The notes under the pieces are model-generated. The model saw only the letters and a program-made list of their open reading frames with translations. It was not told the DNA's origin and made no database searches. Positions 1 through 7,631 of a DNA stretch of 64,000 nucleotides are shown here, piece after piece (the first letter of the stretch is position 1; each line of letters begins with the position of its first letter). This DNA is from Lachnospiraceae bacterium. Its GTDB lineage: Bacteria > Bacillota > Clostridia > Lachnospirales > Lachnospiraceae. Location of the stretch: NCBI GenBank assembly GCA_910576335.1, contig CAJTIU010000020.1, forward strand, positions 1-64,000, written 5' to 3'. The position numbers and the translations under genes are program-made.

Positions 1-39
1 TCCGATAGTGACAGCGGATGGCGATTTGATATCATCCAT
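1..39 (-). CDS. N-terminal fragment of an unidentified CDS cut by the window edge
   Basis: A start codon on the minus strand at 39 follows a strong ribosome binding site (AGGAGG at about 46-51, spaced 6 nt). The 13 visible residues read MDDIKSPSAVTIG. This is too short to assign a family. Only the start signals support it. Confidence 0.5.
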   Translation of the reverse strand, partial: MDDIKSPSAVTIG

Positions 40-179
40 ATGAATTCCTCCTGTCGATATGTAATATATTATCACAATCAGCAGGAAAAGTAAACATATA
101 TACCAAAGTTTTTTATCTACACCCATAAAATAAGTAGAGCTAAATCAGTCTTAAACGCACTGGAACTTGAAGCTCCTTC

Positions 180-1148
180 ATCACACTAACTGTTTTTCGA
201 AATGGAAGTTTTATTGCCACAGGAAAAATTGCTAACAAAGACCCTGAATCCGTGACAAAGCTGATGGTCGGAGAAAGCTACTCAAATGCAGATGTATACC
301 AAAAAAGAGAGACCGGGGAGACGATTCTCGAACTGGACGGATTTTCGGGCCCGGGATTTTATAATGTAAGCCTGTCTGTAAATAAAGGGCAGATCATAGG
401 GCTGACCGGACTGCAGGGATCAGGCAGCCGTGAACTGATGCAGTGTATCTTCGGCAGTACACATGCCACAGAAGGAACGATAAAGCTTCATGGAAAGGAT
501 GTAAAAATCCATTCCATTCACAAAGCAATGAAATCAAAAGTCGCAATGCTTGCATCCAGCAGAAAAGAAAATTCCGTAATTCCAAATATGAATCTTCTTG
601 AAAATATGTATCTGTCAGAGCACACACTGTCCGCAGGCAGGCTTCCGATTCATAAGAAAAAAGAAAAGAAAAAATTCGAAAAATACCGCGCACTGCTGAA
701 TATCAAAGCCCAGAGCCCGGAAAGCTCGATGAATATATTCCGTCATTCTACTGTAGTTGGCATCATCGCGATCGGAATGGGGCTGATCTGCCTGACAGGA
801 GAGATTGACCTTTCTGTCGGATCCATGCTTGCCTTTGATGCAGGCTTCTCTGTTATCATCTTTAATATGACAGACAGCATTGTGCTTACCCTCTTATTTG
901 CACTCGTGTTCGGAGCTGCCTGCGGCGCAGTTAACGGCGCTCTTGTAGGGTTTGTAAAAATGCCGACATTTATTGTCACCCTGGCGACAATGCTGATTTA
1001 CCGTTCATTTGCACAATACTCCTGCCAGCATATGGACAAAGAATTGCTAGGAGACGGAAGCTCCGTTTACCGCATGGCGAATAATGCAGCTTCTTATCAG
1101 CCGATGTACCAGTTTGGCAATGGGAAAATAGCTACCATTCCGTCGTAG
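180..1148 (+). pseudogene. Chimeric remnant of a sugar ABC importer (RbsA-like ATPase fused to RbsC-like permease)
   Basis: The reading frame begins without a start codon near 180 inside the end of the first ATPase domain (VFRNG, then TKLMVGE, typical of RbsA/MglA). It continues into the second ABC domain (GLQGSGSREL) and stops being ATPase-like near 730, just before where the signature motif should be. It then changes in frame to the middle of an RbsC-type permease (GEIDLSVGSMLAF is a hallmark of this family) and ends early at 1148 after FGNGKIATIPS. The signature, the Walker B segment, the end of the ATPase and the permease start are all missing, so a deletion has joined two adjacent genes. 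Neither domain can work. A GTG at 252 gives a formal 298-codon ORF, but the homology starts upstream of it. The sugar is probably a pentose or galactose type, which is not determinable. Confidence 0.8.
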
Positions 1149-1185
1149 GACTTCACATGAGTAAGTGAAGGGTACAATGGCAACT

Positions 1186-1539
1186 TTATCCCATCTTCTC
1201 TTCCCATTCTTTTTCCCGAAAGCCCGTCAGGACAAAATCATCTCCCACAACAATCGGCCTCTTCACAAGCATACCATCCTCGGAAAGAAGCTCATACTGC
1301 TCCTCCTCGCTCATACCAGAGAGCTTATCCTTAAGCCCCATACTCTTATATAGCATTCCACTTGTATTAAAAAATCCTTTTAGCGGAAGCCCGCTCTTTT
1401 CATGCCACATCTTTATTTCCTGTGCCATCGGATTCTCCTCCTTAATATGACGAGAATTATATTCTACACCATGACTGTCAAGCCATTTCTTCGCCCTTTG
1501 GCAAGTTGAACATTTAGGATATTCTACAAATAAAACCAT
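1186..1539 (-). CDS. ArsC/Spx-family thioredoxin-fold protein
   Basis: This is a 117-residue cytoplasmic protein of the arsenate reductase-like (ArsC/Spx/YffB) family. The N-terminus carries YPKCSTC, a CxxC redox pair at residues 9-12 at the start of a thioredoxin fold. The C-terminal RPIVVGDDFVLTGF segment is typical of the family, and the length matches. The start ATG at 1539 follows GAGGAG. Members either reduce arsenate with glutaredoxin/thioredoxin help or, as Spx, bind RNA polymerase. The sequence alone does not separate these roles, and no arsenic genes are nearby. It appears to be a single-gene unit facing the decayed transporter. Confidence 0.75.
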   Translation of the reverse strand: MVLFVEYPKCSTCQRAKKWLDSHGVEYNSRHIKEENPMAQEIKMWHEKSGLPLKGFFNTSGMLYKSMGLKDKLSGMSEEEQYELLSEDGMLVKRPIVVGDDFVLTGFREKEWEEKMG

Positions 1540-1635
1540 GTGCTCACTCCTCTTGAAATTCTTTTTCTTATAAATTTTCCCAGGGAGAGTACCAATATCA
1601 TTCCCTATCTGCTGCCTCTCCCATTTAAACAGTTT

Positions 1636-2415
1636 CTATATCCTGTTGTCTTTCACTGTAACCTTACAGGTCAAAGTCTTTTTTCCGATTTTCGCTGTTA
1701 CGACGGCCGTGCCTTTTTTCCTGCCAATTATCTTTCCGCTCTTAGACACCGTTGCAACATTCTTATTACTGGTTGTCCATTTCACGCGCATGCCAGCGGT
1801 ATTCTCAAGCTTTAACTGATAAGAAGGTTTCAGTATTTGCTCTGTGATTGTCAAATCCACTTTGATATTCCGCTGTGTGCCTATCTGAACCTGCTTTGTC
1901 CCTATCTGGACAGCTTCGGTGCTGGTCCGAACTGTTACCATCTGAACGGAGTATCCTGCTAAACATCCATTTCCTCCATTGCTTCCGTCAAAACCTAACA
2001 TGTGATTCTTTCTATCTTTGCCACAGTCAACTCCACAGCCACAGATAATGTGAGCTTCTTTAATATCTACCGGACGGATTTCGTAAATCGGCTGATTCAC
2101 ATATACCCTATACTTGTCTTTCACCGTAACTTTACAGGAGTCCAAGATCGCTTTTCCGATTTTAACGCTTACAACAGCCGTACCTTGCTTCTTACCAGTA
2201 ATCTTTCCGTTCTTAGACACCGTTACAACCTTCTTATTGCTGGTTGTCCACTTCACAGGCATGTCGTAGATATTCACAAGCTTTAACTGATAAGAAGGCT
2301 TTAATTTCTTCTTTGTAATTGTTAAGGTGACTTTGTTCTTACTTATCCTTAGATCTGTCTTTCTTGCCGCTTCGGTATTCAAAGGCATAGCAAGCGACAG
2401 AATGACTGCAAGCAT
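1636..2415 (-). CDS. Secreted protein with two Big_2 (bacterial Ig-like) domains
   Basis: This 259-residue protein has a hydrophobic N-terminus ending near NTEAA, which fits a signal peptide. Two Big_2-type Ig-like repeats follow (about residues 22-95 and 185-257). Both contain the landmarks W-T-T-S-N-K, V-A/V-T-V-S-K, G-K-I-x-G and GTAVV. The middle region has a Cys-rich stretch (ICGCGVDCG). Such domains occur in surface or secreted adhesin-like proteins. The start is weak: no ribosome binding site precedes ATG 2415 and the signal peptide lacks the usual basic N-terminus. A +1 frame upstream (from about 2450) encodes a basic-hydrophobic stretch, so a frameshift may have damaged the start. 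The function is unknown beyond probable cell-surface binding. Confidence 0.65.
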   Translation of the reverse strand: MLAVILSLAMPLNTEAARKTDLRISKNKVTLTITKKKLKPSYQLKLVNIYDMPVKWTTSNKKVVTVSKNGKITGKKQGTAVVSVKIGKAILDSCKVTVKDKYRVYVNQPIYEIRPVDIKEAHIICGCGVDCGKDRKNHMLGFDGSNGGNGCLAGYSVQMVTVRTSTEAVQIGTKQVQIGTQRNIKVDLTITEQILKPSYQLKLENTAGMRVKWTTSNKNVATVSKSGKIIGRKKGTAVVTAKIGKKTLTCKVTVKDNRI

Positions 2416-2494
2416 GGTAATAAAAGTAATTGTTTAATGACAACGAGCATTTTTTCACAGGTTAAAATAAGGATTTTCCCTTATAAGTGTGCAT

Positions 2495-2529
2495 AAAAAA
2501 CCTCCCTAAGATTTACTCTTAAGGAGGGA
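2495..2529 (-). terminator. Rho-independent terminator downstream of tRNA-Glu
   Basis: Read on the minus strand, CCTCCTTAAGA pairs with TCTTAGGGAGG around a short loop and is followed by six T residues. It lies immediately 3' of the tRNA gene and ends its transcript. Confidence 0.85.
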
Positions 2530-2536
2530 AGTTAAG

Positions 2537-2608
2537 TGACTCCGAGGGGAATCGAACCCCTGATTCCAGCGTGAGAGGCTAGCGTCTTGACCGCTTGACC
2601 ACGGAGCC
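2537..2608 (-). tRNA. tRNA-Glu (anticodon CUC)
   Basis: This is a 72-nt cloverleaf. The seven-base acceptor stem GGCTCCG pairs with CGGAGTC (one G-T pair). The anticodon stem CTAGC/GCTGG holds loop CTCTCAC with anticodon CTC, and the T arm contains GGTTCGATTCC. The pattern matches bacterial tRNA-Glu. The discriminator base is A and the 3' CCA is not encoded. A strong terminator follows, so it appears to be a monocistronic tRNA gene. Confidence 0.95.
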
Positions 2609-2760
2609 ATAACTACTGCACTTCATTTCGTACTCGCTTATTATAGCAAACTTCGTCATAATAAGCAAGTACTTTTTTCAAAATTTTTAATTTTTTCTTT
2701 GAAGATTGACAGGATGCCGTTAAGAGACCATATGGAGACCGTTCTTTTTTTGATTTGCAG

Positions 2761-3073
2761 TCAAAGATTGTATTTTTCCAAAAAATCCGATGGTCTGATT
2801 GCAGGTATATTCGAGTTTGAAAAGCCGCCGGTGTTCCGGGTGATGATATAGTCTGCATGGTTTTGCGCAGCACATTCATCCTGCAGACACTCCTCAAAAT
2901 CGGGAAAATCATTTCTTTCTAAGGCATGCCGCACATTTTCATGACTGGCGTTTAATACATCCTTTTATCTTTTGGGATGCGCAGAGAGATAACACATTAT
3001 TGGATGATTCATAAAATGGTTCACGTTTTTCAAGCATATCTAAAATAACATTTGCATCAATTAAAACGAGCAT
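2761..3073 (-). pseudogene. Decayed PIN-domain (VapC-like) toxin
   Basis: From ATG 3073 the sequence reads MLVLIDANVILDMLEKREPF, the canonical PIN start with its first acidic residue. It continues about 44 codons to a stop at 2939. In the next frame the C-terminal half resumes (DVLNASHENVRHALERNDF, then DFEECLQDEC, ADYIITRN) and ends in FLEKYNL at 2761. The middle 30 or so residues are missing and the frame shifts at the same place, near 2960-2975, so one deletion explains both. PIN toxins are Mg-dependent RNases needing the four acidic residues spread over both halves, so the product should be inactive. Confidence 0.8.
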
Positions 3074-3213
3074 ATTTCTCCTTCCTCATTTCCTCCAGTT
3101 CTTTTTTATAATCAAAATCAGCGGGCAATGTACCTGAAAAAGATTGTAATACACGGAATCCCTCCATACTTTCAGAAGTATCAACGGAATTTCCCGAAGC
3201 AAAACAATAGTTT
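3057..3213 (-). pseudogene. C-terminal remnant of the antitoxin partner of the PIN toxin
   Basis: An open frame upstream of, and overlapping by 17 nt, the PIN remnant encodes FRVLQSFSGTLPADFDYKKE and then ELEEMRKEKYARFN. This basic-acidic tail is typical of antitoxins that precede PIN toxins. A TAG just upstream and the absence of any DNA-binding N-terminal half show that it is truncated. The overlap of stop and start (translational coupling) is the usual VapBC arrangement and supports the pairing. Confidence 0.65.
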
Positions 3214-3272
3214 TTCTAAAGTTGACATTACCTAAATCTCCTCTATATTATTCTTGTTTTAAGCATATGCTC

Positions 3273-4187
3273 TTATTCTTTAAGATCCTCAATATGCTCC
3301 TCCGGAACCATAATCCCAAGCTGCTGTCTCAGATTCTCAATCTCCACGTAATCATGCTCCCCTCCAAACTCCCCGTCAAGCGTCCATGGAATCTCCTCCA
3401 GCGACTCAAAGGTAATATACCCAGTCTTGAAGGTATACATATATTTTGTATCAATCTGCTCAATCAGAAGCGCTGCTATGATCTCCTGGAGCTCCAGCGG
3501 ATTCTTCGGCTTCTTAATCAGCGTTACCTCAAACAGTCCGTCATCAAAGATCACCTGCTTTCCCACCATACTGCGGAATCCGCCCACAGACCGGGAATTG
3601 GTTACCATGCCATAGATAAATTCGCCCTCAATCTCCTCGCCGCCATGGCATACCTTTATCCGGTAAGAGGGAACATTAAAGATTCTCTTTGCCCCCTCCA
3701 GTATATACGCCAGATGCCCCAGTACATTCTTCATGGCCTGGTCAGTCTCATACGAGACATCCGTAAACAGGCCAAATGCTGCAATATATACAAAGGTATC
3801 CTGATTAAATCTTCCTATATCACACGGGAACACAACTCCATTTACTGCATTATCCGCTGCCTTCAGCAGCCCTTTCGGAATATGCAGGCTATTCGCAAAA
3901 TCATTCGTGGTTCCAGTAGGGATATATCCCACCGGATCCCGGTCCCTGCGGGTCATCATCCCTGACACTACTTCGTCAATCGTACCGTCTCCTCCGCTGC
4001 AGACCACCAGTTCATACTCCTTTGAATTATACTCCTTCACCTTCCTGTACGCATCCCGGTAGGACTGCGTGGGATAGATGGTCACCTCATATCCGGCCTT
4101 TACAAATATATCGACAATATCTGAAATCTTAGGTTTCAGGAGCTCCTTTCCCGCATGCGGATTATAGATAAACAACAGCCTCTTCAT
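3273..4187 (-). CDS. Diacylglycerol kinase-family lipid kinase (YegS/BmrU type)
   Basis: This 304-residue cytoplasmic enzyme belongs to the DAGK catalytic family, which phosphorylates lipid hydroxyls such as diacylglycerol using ATP. The N-terminal YNPHAGK and the nucleotide-binding SGGDGTIDEVV loop (about residues 63-74) are the family hallmarks. PTGTTNDFA follows, and the C-terminal beta-sandwich includes WTLDGE. The length is normal. GGAGGAAG precedes ATG 4187 at good spacing. It is co-directional with the whiA block but separated from it by a terminator, so it is probably its own unit. The exact lipid substrate is not determined. Confidence 0.88.
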   Translation of the reverse strand: MKRLLFIYNPHAGKELLKPKISDIVDIFVKAGYEVTIYPTQSYRDAYRKVKEYNSKEYELVVCSGGDGTIDEVVSGMMTRRDRDPVGYIPTGTTNDFANSLHIPKGLLKAADNAVNGVVFPCDIGRFNQDTFVYIAAFGLFTDVSYETDQAMKNVLGHLAYILEGAKRIFNVPSYRIKVCHGGEEIEGEFIYGMVTNSRSVGGFRSMVGKQVIFDDGLFEVTLIKKPKNPLELQEIIAALLIEQIDTKYMYTFKTGYITFESLEEIPWTLDGEFGGEHDYVEIENLRQQLGIMVPEEHIEDLKE

Positions 4188-4245
4188 ATGCTTCCTCCAA
4201 TCGAATTATAATAAGCTTACAGTACCCGCCCGGCAGCCGGGCAAT

Positions 4246-4274
4246 TGTACTGTTCACTCCGTGGCCAGTAACTT
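4246..4274. repeat. Partial copy of the TTACTGTTCAC-type dispersed repeat
   Basis: GTACTGTTCACTCCGTGG followed by CCAGTAACTTGC resembles the terminal arms of the second dispersed repeat family (full copies at 7456 and 51906). A GC-rich hairpin (GCCCGGCAGCCGGGC) lies just before it. Confidence 0.5.
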
Positions 4275-4301
4275 GCAGCCCGGACAATTACTGTTTGTAT
4301 A

Positions 4302-4331
4302 AGAAAAGAGCATATTCCATGCCCTTTTCTC
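4302..4331 (-). terminator. Probable terminator of the murB-rapZ-whiA-HPr operon
   Basis: On the minus strand GAAAAGGGCAT pairs with ATGCTCTTTTC around a 5-nt loop, followed by a short T-rich stretch. It lies 20 nt downstream of the HPr-like gene stop, where the operon is expected to end. Confidence 0.65.
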
Positions 4332-4349
4332 TGCATATATGTACTATAG

Positions 4350-4604
4350 TTAATGAGTTGCAAAAAATTCCTCTACGCCGTTTACGGCTTTCTCTTCATC
4401 CTCTCCGTCAGCCACTACCGTAAAAGTGGTCCCTTTTCCAAGGTTAAGGCTCATCATACCCATAATACTCTTCGCATTGATCTGCTTATTTTCCATCTCA
4501 ATGCGAACCCTACTCGAGTATTGACTTGCCTCCTGAACCAGATGAGCAACCGGACGTGAATTCATATCCAGTTCCGACTGAATTGTAACACTTCTCTTAA
4601 CCAT
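4350..4604 (-). CDS. Crh-like HPr-family protein lacking the phosphorylatable histidine
   Basis: This is an 84-residue HPr-fold protein. In PTS HPr the active-site loop reads G-L-H-A-R-P, with His15 accepting phosphate from enzyme I. Here the same place reads M-N-S-R-P, so the histidine is Asn and PTS phosphotransfer should be impossible. The regulatory serine region is kept (AKSIMGMMSLNLGKG), including the Ser equivalent to Ser46, the target of HPr kinase. This is the pattern of Bacillus Crh, which has Gln at that site and works in catabolite repression through CcpA. Crh is also encoded next to whiA/yvcL in Bacillus. The gene follows whiA by 15 nt on the same strand. The role as a Crh-type regulator is inferred. 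Confidence 0.85.
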   Translation of the reverse strand: MVKRSVTIQSELDMNSRPVAHLVQEASQYSSRVRIEMENKQINAKSIMGMMSLNLGKGTTFTVVADGEDEEKAVNGVEEFFATH

Positions 4605-4619
4605 ACTACTTGTTCCTCC

Positions 4620-5501
4620 TTACTGTTCCCTTAACTTCTCTGCCAGCTCACTTAACTTACGCAACCGGTGATTCACACCCGACTTACCCACAGGCTCACT
4701 CATCAAGTTCCCCAGCTCTTTTAAGGCCGCCTCCGGGTTCGCAAGACGTGTAAGGGCAACATCTCTTAATCCATCTGGAAGCTGTTCCAGACCAATCGTG
4801 TCCCTGATGTATTCAATGTCCTCAACTTGTCTTACTGCTGCACATACTGTTTTATTAATGTTTGCTGTCTCACAATTGACCTTGCGGTTTACAGAATTTC
4901 GCATCTCTTTAAGGATTCGGACATTCTCCATCTCCATAAGAGCGATATGCGCCTCCATGACATTCAAGATATCCACAATCTGAGAGCCTTCCTTCAGGTA
5001 TACGACATACGTCTTTTTTCGGGGTACCGTCTTAGCATCTACGCCAAAGCTATTCATCATATCCTTCAGATATTCCGCCTGCCCCATGTCGGAACAGACA
5101 ATCTCAAGATGATACGCTTTGCCGGGATCACTCATGGAACCTGCCGCAATAAATGCACCTCTTATATAAGCCCTCTTACAGCACACGGCATGGACGATCG
5201 CATTTCTGACCGCCAGCAGCTCCTCGCCCTTCCAGAAAAGAAGATAGCTTGTGCTTCCCTTTGCCATATTCCTGCGGATTGAAATATCATTTCCTATATT
5301 AAATGTTTTTTTCATTAATGTAAAGCATTTTCTTGCAACCCGGAAATTTTCCGAACGAAACTTTACAGTGCACACTCCATACCTGTCCTGGGAAAATTCC
5401 CCGCACATGTGCAGGATCGCCGATAATTCCGCCAGGTTGCAGTGTCTCGCCTCTTTATCGCATGCTGCAAGCTCTTCCTTTATTTTCCCTGAAAATGACA
5501 T
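4620..5501 (-). CDS. whiA: WhiA, sporulation/cell-division regulator
   Basis: This 293-residue protein begins MSFSGKIKEELA, the conserved WhiA start. It has the homing-endonuclease-like N-terminal domain (about residues 1-190, with YIRGAFIAAGS) and a C-terminal helix-turn-helix part containing LARLANPEAALKELG-like helices and a GVNHRLRKL motif. WhiA is a DNA-binding protein linked to sporulation septation in actinobacteria and to chromosome segregation and FtsZ function in Firmicutes. It lies 40 nt after rapZ and before the Crh-like gene. In Bacillus the yvcK (glmR) gene sits between rapZ and whiA; it is absent here. Confidence 0.95.
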   Translation of the reverse strand: MSFSGKIKEELAACDKEARHCNLAELSAILHMCGEFSQDRYGVCTVKFRSENFRVARKCFTLMKKTFNIGNDISIRRNMAKGSTSYLLFWKGEELLAVRNAIVHAVCCKRAYIRGAFIAAGSMSDPGKAYHLEIVCSDMGQAEYLKDMMNSFGVDAKTVPRKKTYVVYLKEGSQIVDILNVMEAHIALMEMENVRILKEMRNSVNRKVNCETANINKTVCAAVRQVEDIEYIRDTIGLEQLPDGLRDVALTRLANPEAALKELGNLMSEPVGKSGVNHRLRKLSELAEKLREQ

Positions 5502-5541
5502 GAAATTTTTTTACCTCACTTTTGTATACTCACAGCCGATT

Positions 5542-6447
5542 TCATCGGTCGTGAGTATCGTTCCAGCCACAAAGCGGCATAATTGCGTCCTTTCTAATAT
5601 CCCTGTGTTCAATCCGGATTCCATAGTTATCCATCTTTTCCAGCGCTTCATAGAGTTCATTCGCCAGGGTTACTGAGCGGTGCTTTCCGCCAGTACACCC
5701 CACGCCAATTACAAGCTGCGTCTTTCCCTCTGAGACATAATTCGGAATCAGAAATCTGACCATATCTACAAGCTTTTCCAGAAAAGCAACCGCCTTGTCA
5801 TTATTCATAACATAGTTCCTGACCTCAGCATTATTTCCGCTTAAGGGACGCAGTTCTTCTATATAATAGGGGTTGGGGAGGAACCTCACATCAAATACAA
5901 GGTCTGCGTCACTGGGGATTCCATATTTAAATCCAAAGGACAATACTGTTATATACAGGTTCTTATACTCCTTATTCTCCACATAGATCCTGTGGAGCTC
6001 CTGTTTCAGCTCTCTTGTAAGCATATGACTTGTATCAATCAGATAGTCCGCTTTTTTCTTAAGAAATGCAAGCTGGTCTCTTTCTCTTGTAATTCCCCGG
6101 TCCACACGTCCTCCACTCCCTGACAGCGGATGAAATCTTCTCGTCTCTTTATATCTCTTAATAAGCACATCATCGCTGGATTCTAAAAACAAGATCTCAT
6201 ACTTTACCCCCGCCCCGTCAAGCTCCGTGAACACTGCCGTAAGCCTGGCAAAGCCATTGCCGCTTCTGATATCCACGCCCAGGGCAACCTTGTTCATCTC
6301 CGTCCCAGGCACCACAAAAAGCTCTGCAAGCTTGGGAATCAGAGGAACCGGCAGGTTATCCACACAAAAATATCCCATATCCTCCAGCATCTTAAGGGCA
6401 GTACTCTTCCCGGCTCCGGACATCCCTGTAATAATCACAAATCTCAT
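5542..6447 (-). CDS. rapZ: RapZ/YvcJ, nucleotide-binding RNase adapter protein
   Basis: This is a 301-residue P-loop protein. The Walker A motif GMSGAGKSTAL lies at residues 8-18. The C-terminal domain has the conserved GVGCTGGKHRSV motif, which binds small molecules or RNA in the enteric homologue. In E. coli RapZ adapts RNase E to a small RNA that controls glucosamine-6-phosphate synthase. In Firmicutes YvcJ hydrolyses GTP and its role is less clear. It starts one base after the murB stop, implying tight coupling in a murB-rapZ-whiA-HPr operon. Confidence 0.95.
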   Translation of the reverse strand: MRFVIITGMSGAGKSTALKMLEDMGYFCVDNLPVPLIPKLAELFVVPGTEMNKVALGVDIRSGNGFARLTAVFTELDGAGVKYEILFLESSDDVLIKRYKETRRFHPLSGSGGRVDRGITRERDQLAFLKKKADYLIDTSHMLTRELKQELHRIYVENKEYKNLYITVLSFGFKYGIPSDADLVFDVRFLPNPYYIEELRPLSGNNAEVRNYVMNNDKAVAFLEKLVDMVRFLIPNYVSEGKTQLVIGVGCTGGKHRSVTLANELYEALEKMDNYGIRIEHRDIRKDAIMPLCGWNDTHDR

Positions 6448-6448
6448 A

Positions 6449-7360
6449 TTAAAACTCCCCTAACCTTCTCACCTCCGGCGTAAGCGCCACGCCGGAATGC
6501 TCCTCCACACGTTCCGACACCTTTCTCATCAGTTCCATAATCTCTGCACTGGACGCGTGATCTCTGTTAATGACAAATCCACAGTGCTTTTCCGACACCT
6601 GCGCGCCTCCCACCCGGAAGCCTCTAAGCCCTGCATCCTCAATTAATTTACCCGCAAAATATCCTTCCGGTCTCTTAAATGTACTTCCTGCGCTGGGGAA
6701 CTCCAACGGCTGCTTCGAGATCCTCTTTTCCCGCAGTTCTTCCATCCTTGCCCGAACCTGGTCTCTGTCGCCATAGTCAAGCGCAATAACCGCCTCAAGG
6801 ACAATATAGTTTTTCCTGGCAATGACACTCGTCCTGTACCCCAGTTCCAGCTCTTCTGCTGATAATGTACGGAACTCCCCTTCTGGCGTCAGTACAAGAA
6901 CACTGGACAGCACATCCTTCATCTCCCCGCCGTAGGCCCCGGCGTTCATCATGCAGGCTCCTCCCACTGTCCCCGGAATCCCCGACGCAAACTCAAATCC
7001 GGCAAGCCCTTCCTCATAAGCCCGGCAAGCCACCTTAGAAAGCAGCGCCCCCGCCTGTGCCGTAATGCAGCCTTTGTCCGCAGTAATCTCACTCATCTCC
7101 CTGTAAATCTGAATAATAACCCCCCTGTATCCAGTATCCGACACAAGCAGATTGCTTCCATTGCCTATAATGTAATAAGGCATGCGTCTCTTCTTACACA
7201 CCTCCACCACATCCCGCAGTTCCTCCTTCGTCCCGGGCGTCACAAAAAAGTCAGCCTTCCCCCCGGTACGGAATGTTGTGTGCTGCTTCATGGACTCGTC
7301 TGTCCTGACTCTGCCTTCCTCCAAAGTTCTAATGAGCTCCTCAAAAAAATCCCGATTCAT
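6449..7360 (-). CDS. murB: MurB, UDP-N-acetylenolpyruvoylglucosamine reductase
   Basis: This 303-residue FAD enzyme performs the second committed step of peptidoglycan precursor synthesis, reducing UDP-GlcNAc-enolpyruvate to UDP-MurNAc with NADPH. Motifs seen are HTTFRTGGKADFF (FAD domain start), IGNGSNLL, GIPGTVGGACMMNAGAYGGE, and the substrate-domain GSTFKRPEGYFAGKLIEDAG. The last of these contains the Ser/Tyr-region residues of type II MurB. It is the first gene of the four-gene operon. The coupling of a wall enzyme to RapZ and WhiA is common in Firmicutes. Confidence 0.97.
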   Translation of the reverse strand: MNRDFFEELIRTLEEGRVRTDESMKQHTTFRTGGKADFFVTPGTKEELRDVVEVCKKRRMPYYIIGNGSNLLVSDTGYRGVIIQIYREMSEITADKGCITAQAGALLSKVACRAYEEGLAGFEFASGIPGTVGGACMMNAGAYGGEMKDVLSSVLVLTPEGEFRTLSAEELELGYRTSVIARKNYIVLEAVIALDYGDRDQVRARMEELREKRISKQPLEFPSAGSTFKRPEGYFAGKLIEDAGLRGFRVGGAQVSEKHCGFVINRDHASSAEIMELMRKVSERVEEHSGVALTPEVRRLGEF

Positions 7361-7455
7361 ACATTACTCCCATACTTTTTTAACCTAAGTATATAATAAA
7401 TCCCCCATAAATTCAACGCGGTCTTGCAAAATCATGGGAAATACGTTATATTTAA

Positions 7456-7590
7456 GTTACTGTTCACACAGGTCTGTGCATTTACTGCACAGACCGTAAG
7501 AAAGTGATTCAGGTGTGAGCAAATCCCATTCGCGAAGCGAATTTTAAATGGATTTGCGAATGTTACTGTGAACGGAGTGAACAGCAACTT
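7456..7590. repeat. Full copy (1) of the TTACTGTTCAC structured repeat
   Basis: This 135-bp element is bounded by GTTACTGTTCAC and GTGAACAGCAACTT, which are imperfect inverted ends. Inside are stem 1 (GGTCTGTGCA 7471-7480 with TGCACAGACC 7486-7495) and a conserved linker GTAAGAAnnTGATTCAnGTG. These are followed by stem 2 (GCAAATCC 7519-7526 with GGATTTGC 7550-7557), which encloses a small hairpin ATTCGC-GAA-GCGAAT. The copy at 51906 has the same plan with different stem sequences. It lies between murB and the CNNM gene. Confidence 0.75.
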
Positions 7591-7631
7591 ATTAAATATT
7601 ATAATCTATTAGAAAAAGGAGTGATTTTTAA

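Noticed and set aside
2613-2912. A 99-codon minus-strand ORF overlapping the tRNA side
   Set aside because: It is out of frame with the PIN-domain remnant, which explains the coding signal here.
3222-3965. A 247-codon plus-strand ORF opposite the lipid kinase
   Set aside because: It is an antisense shadow with no ribosome binding site; the kinase on the other strand is unambiguous.
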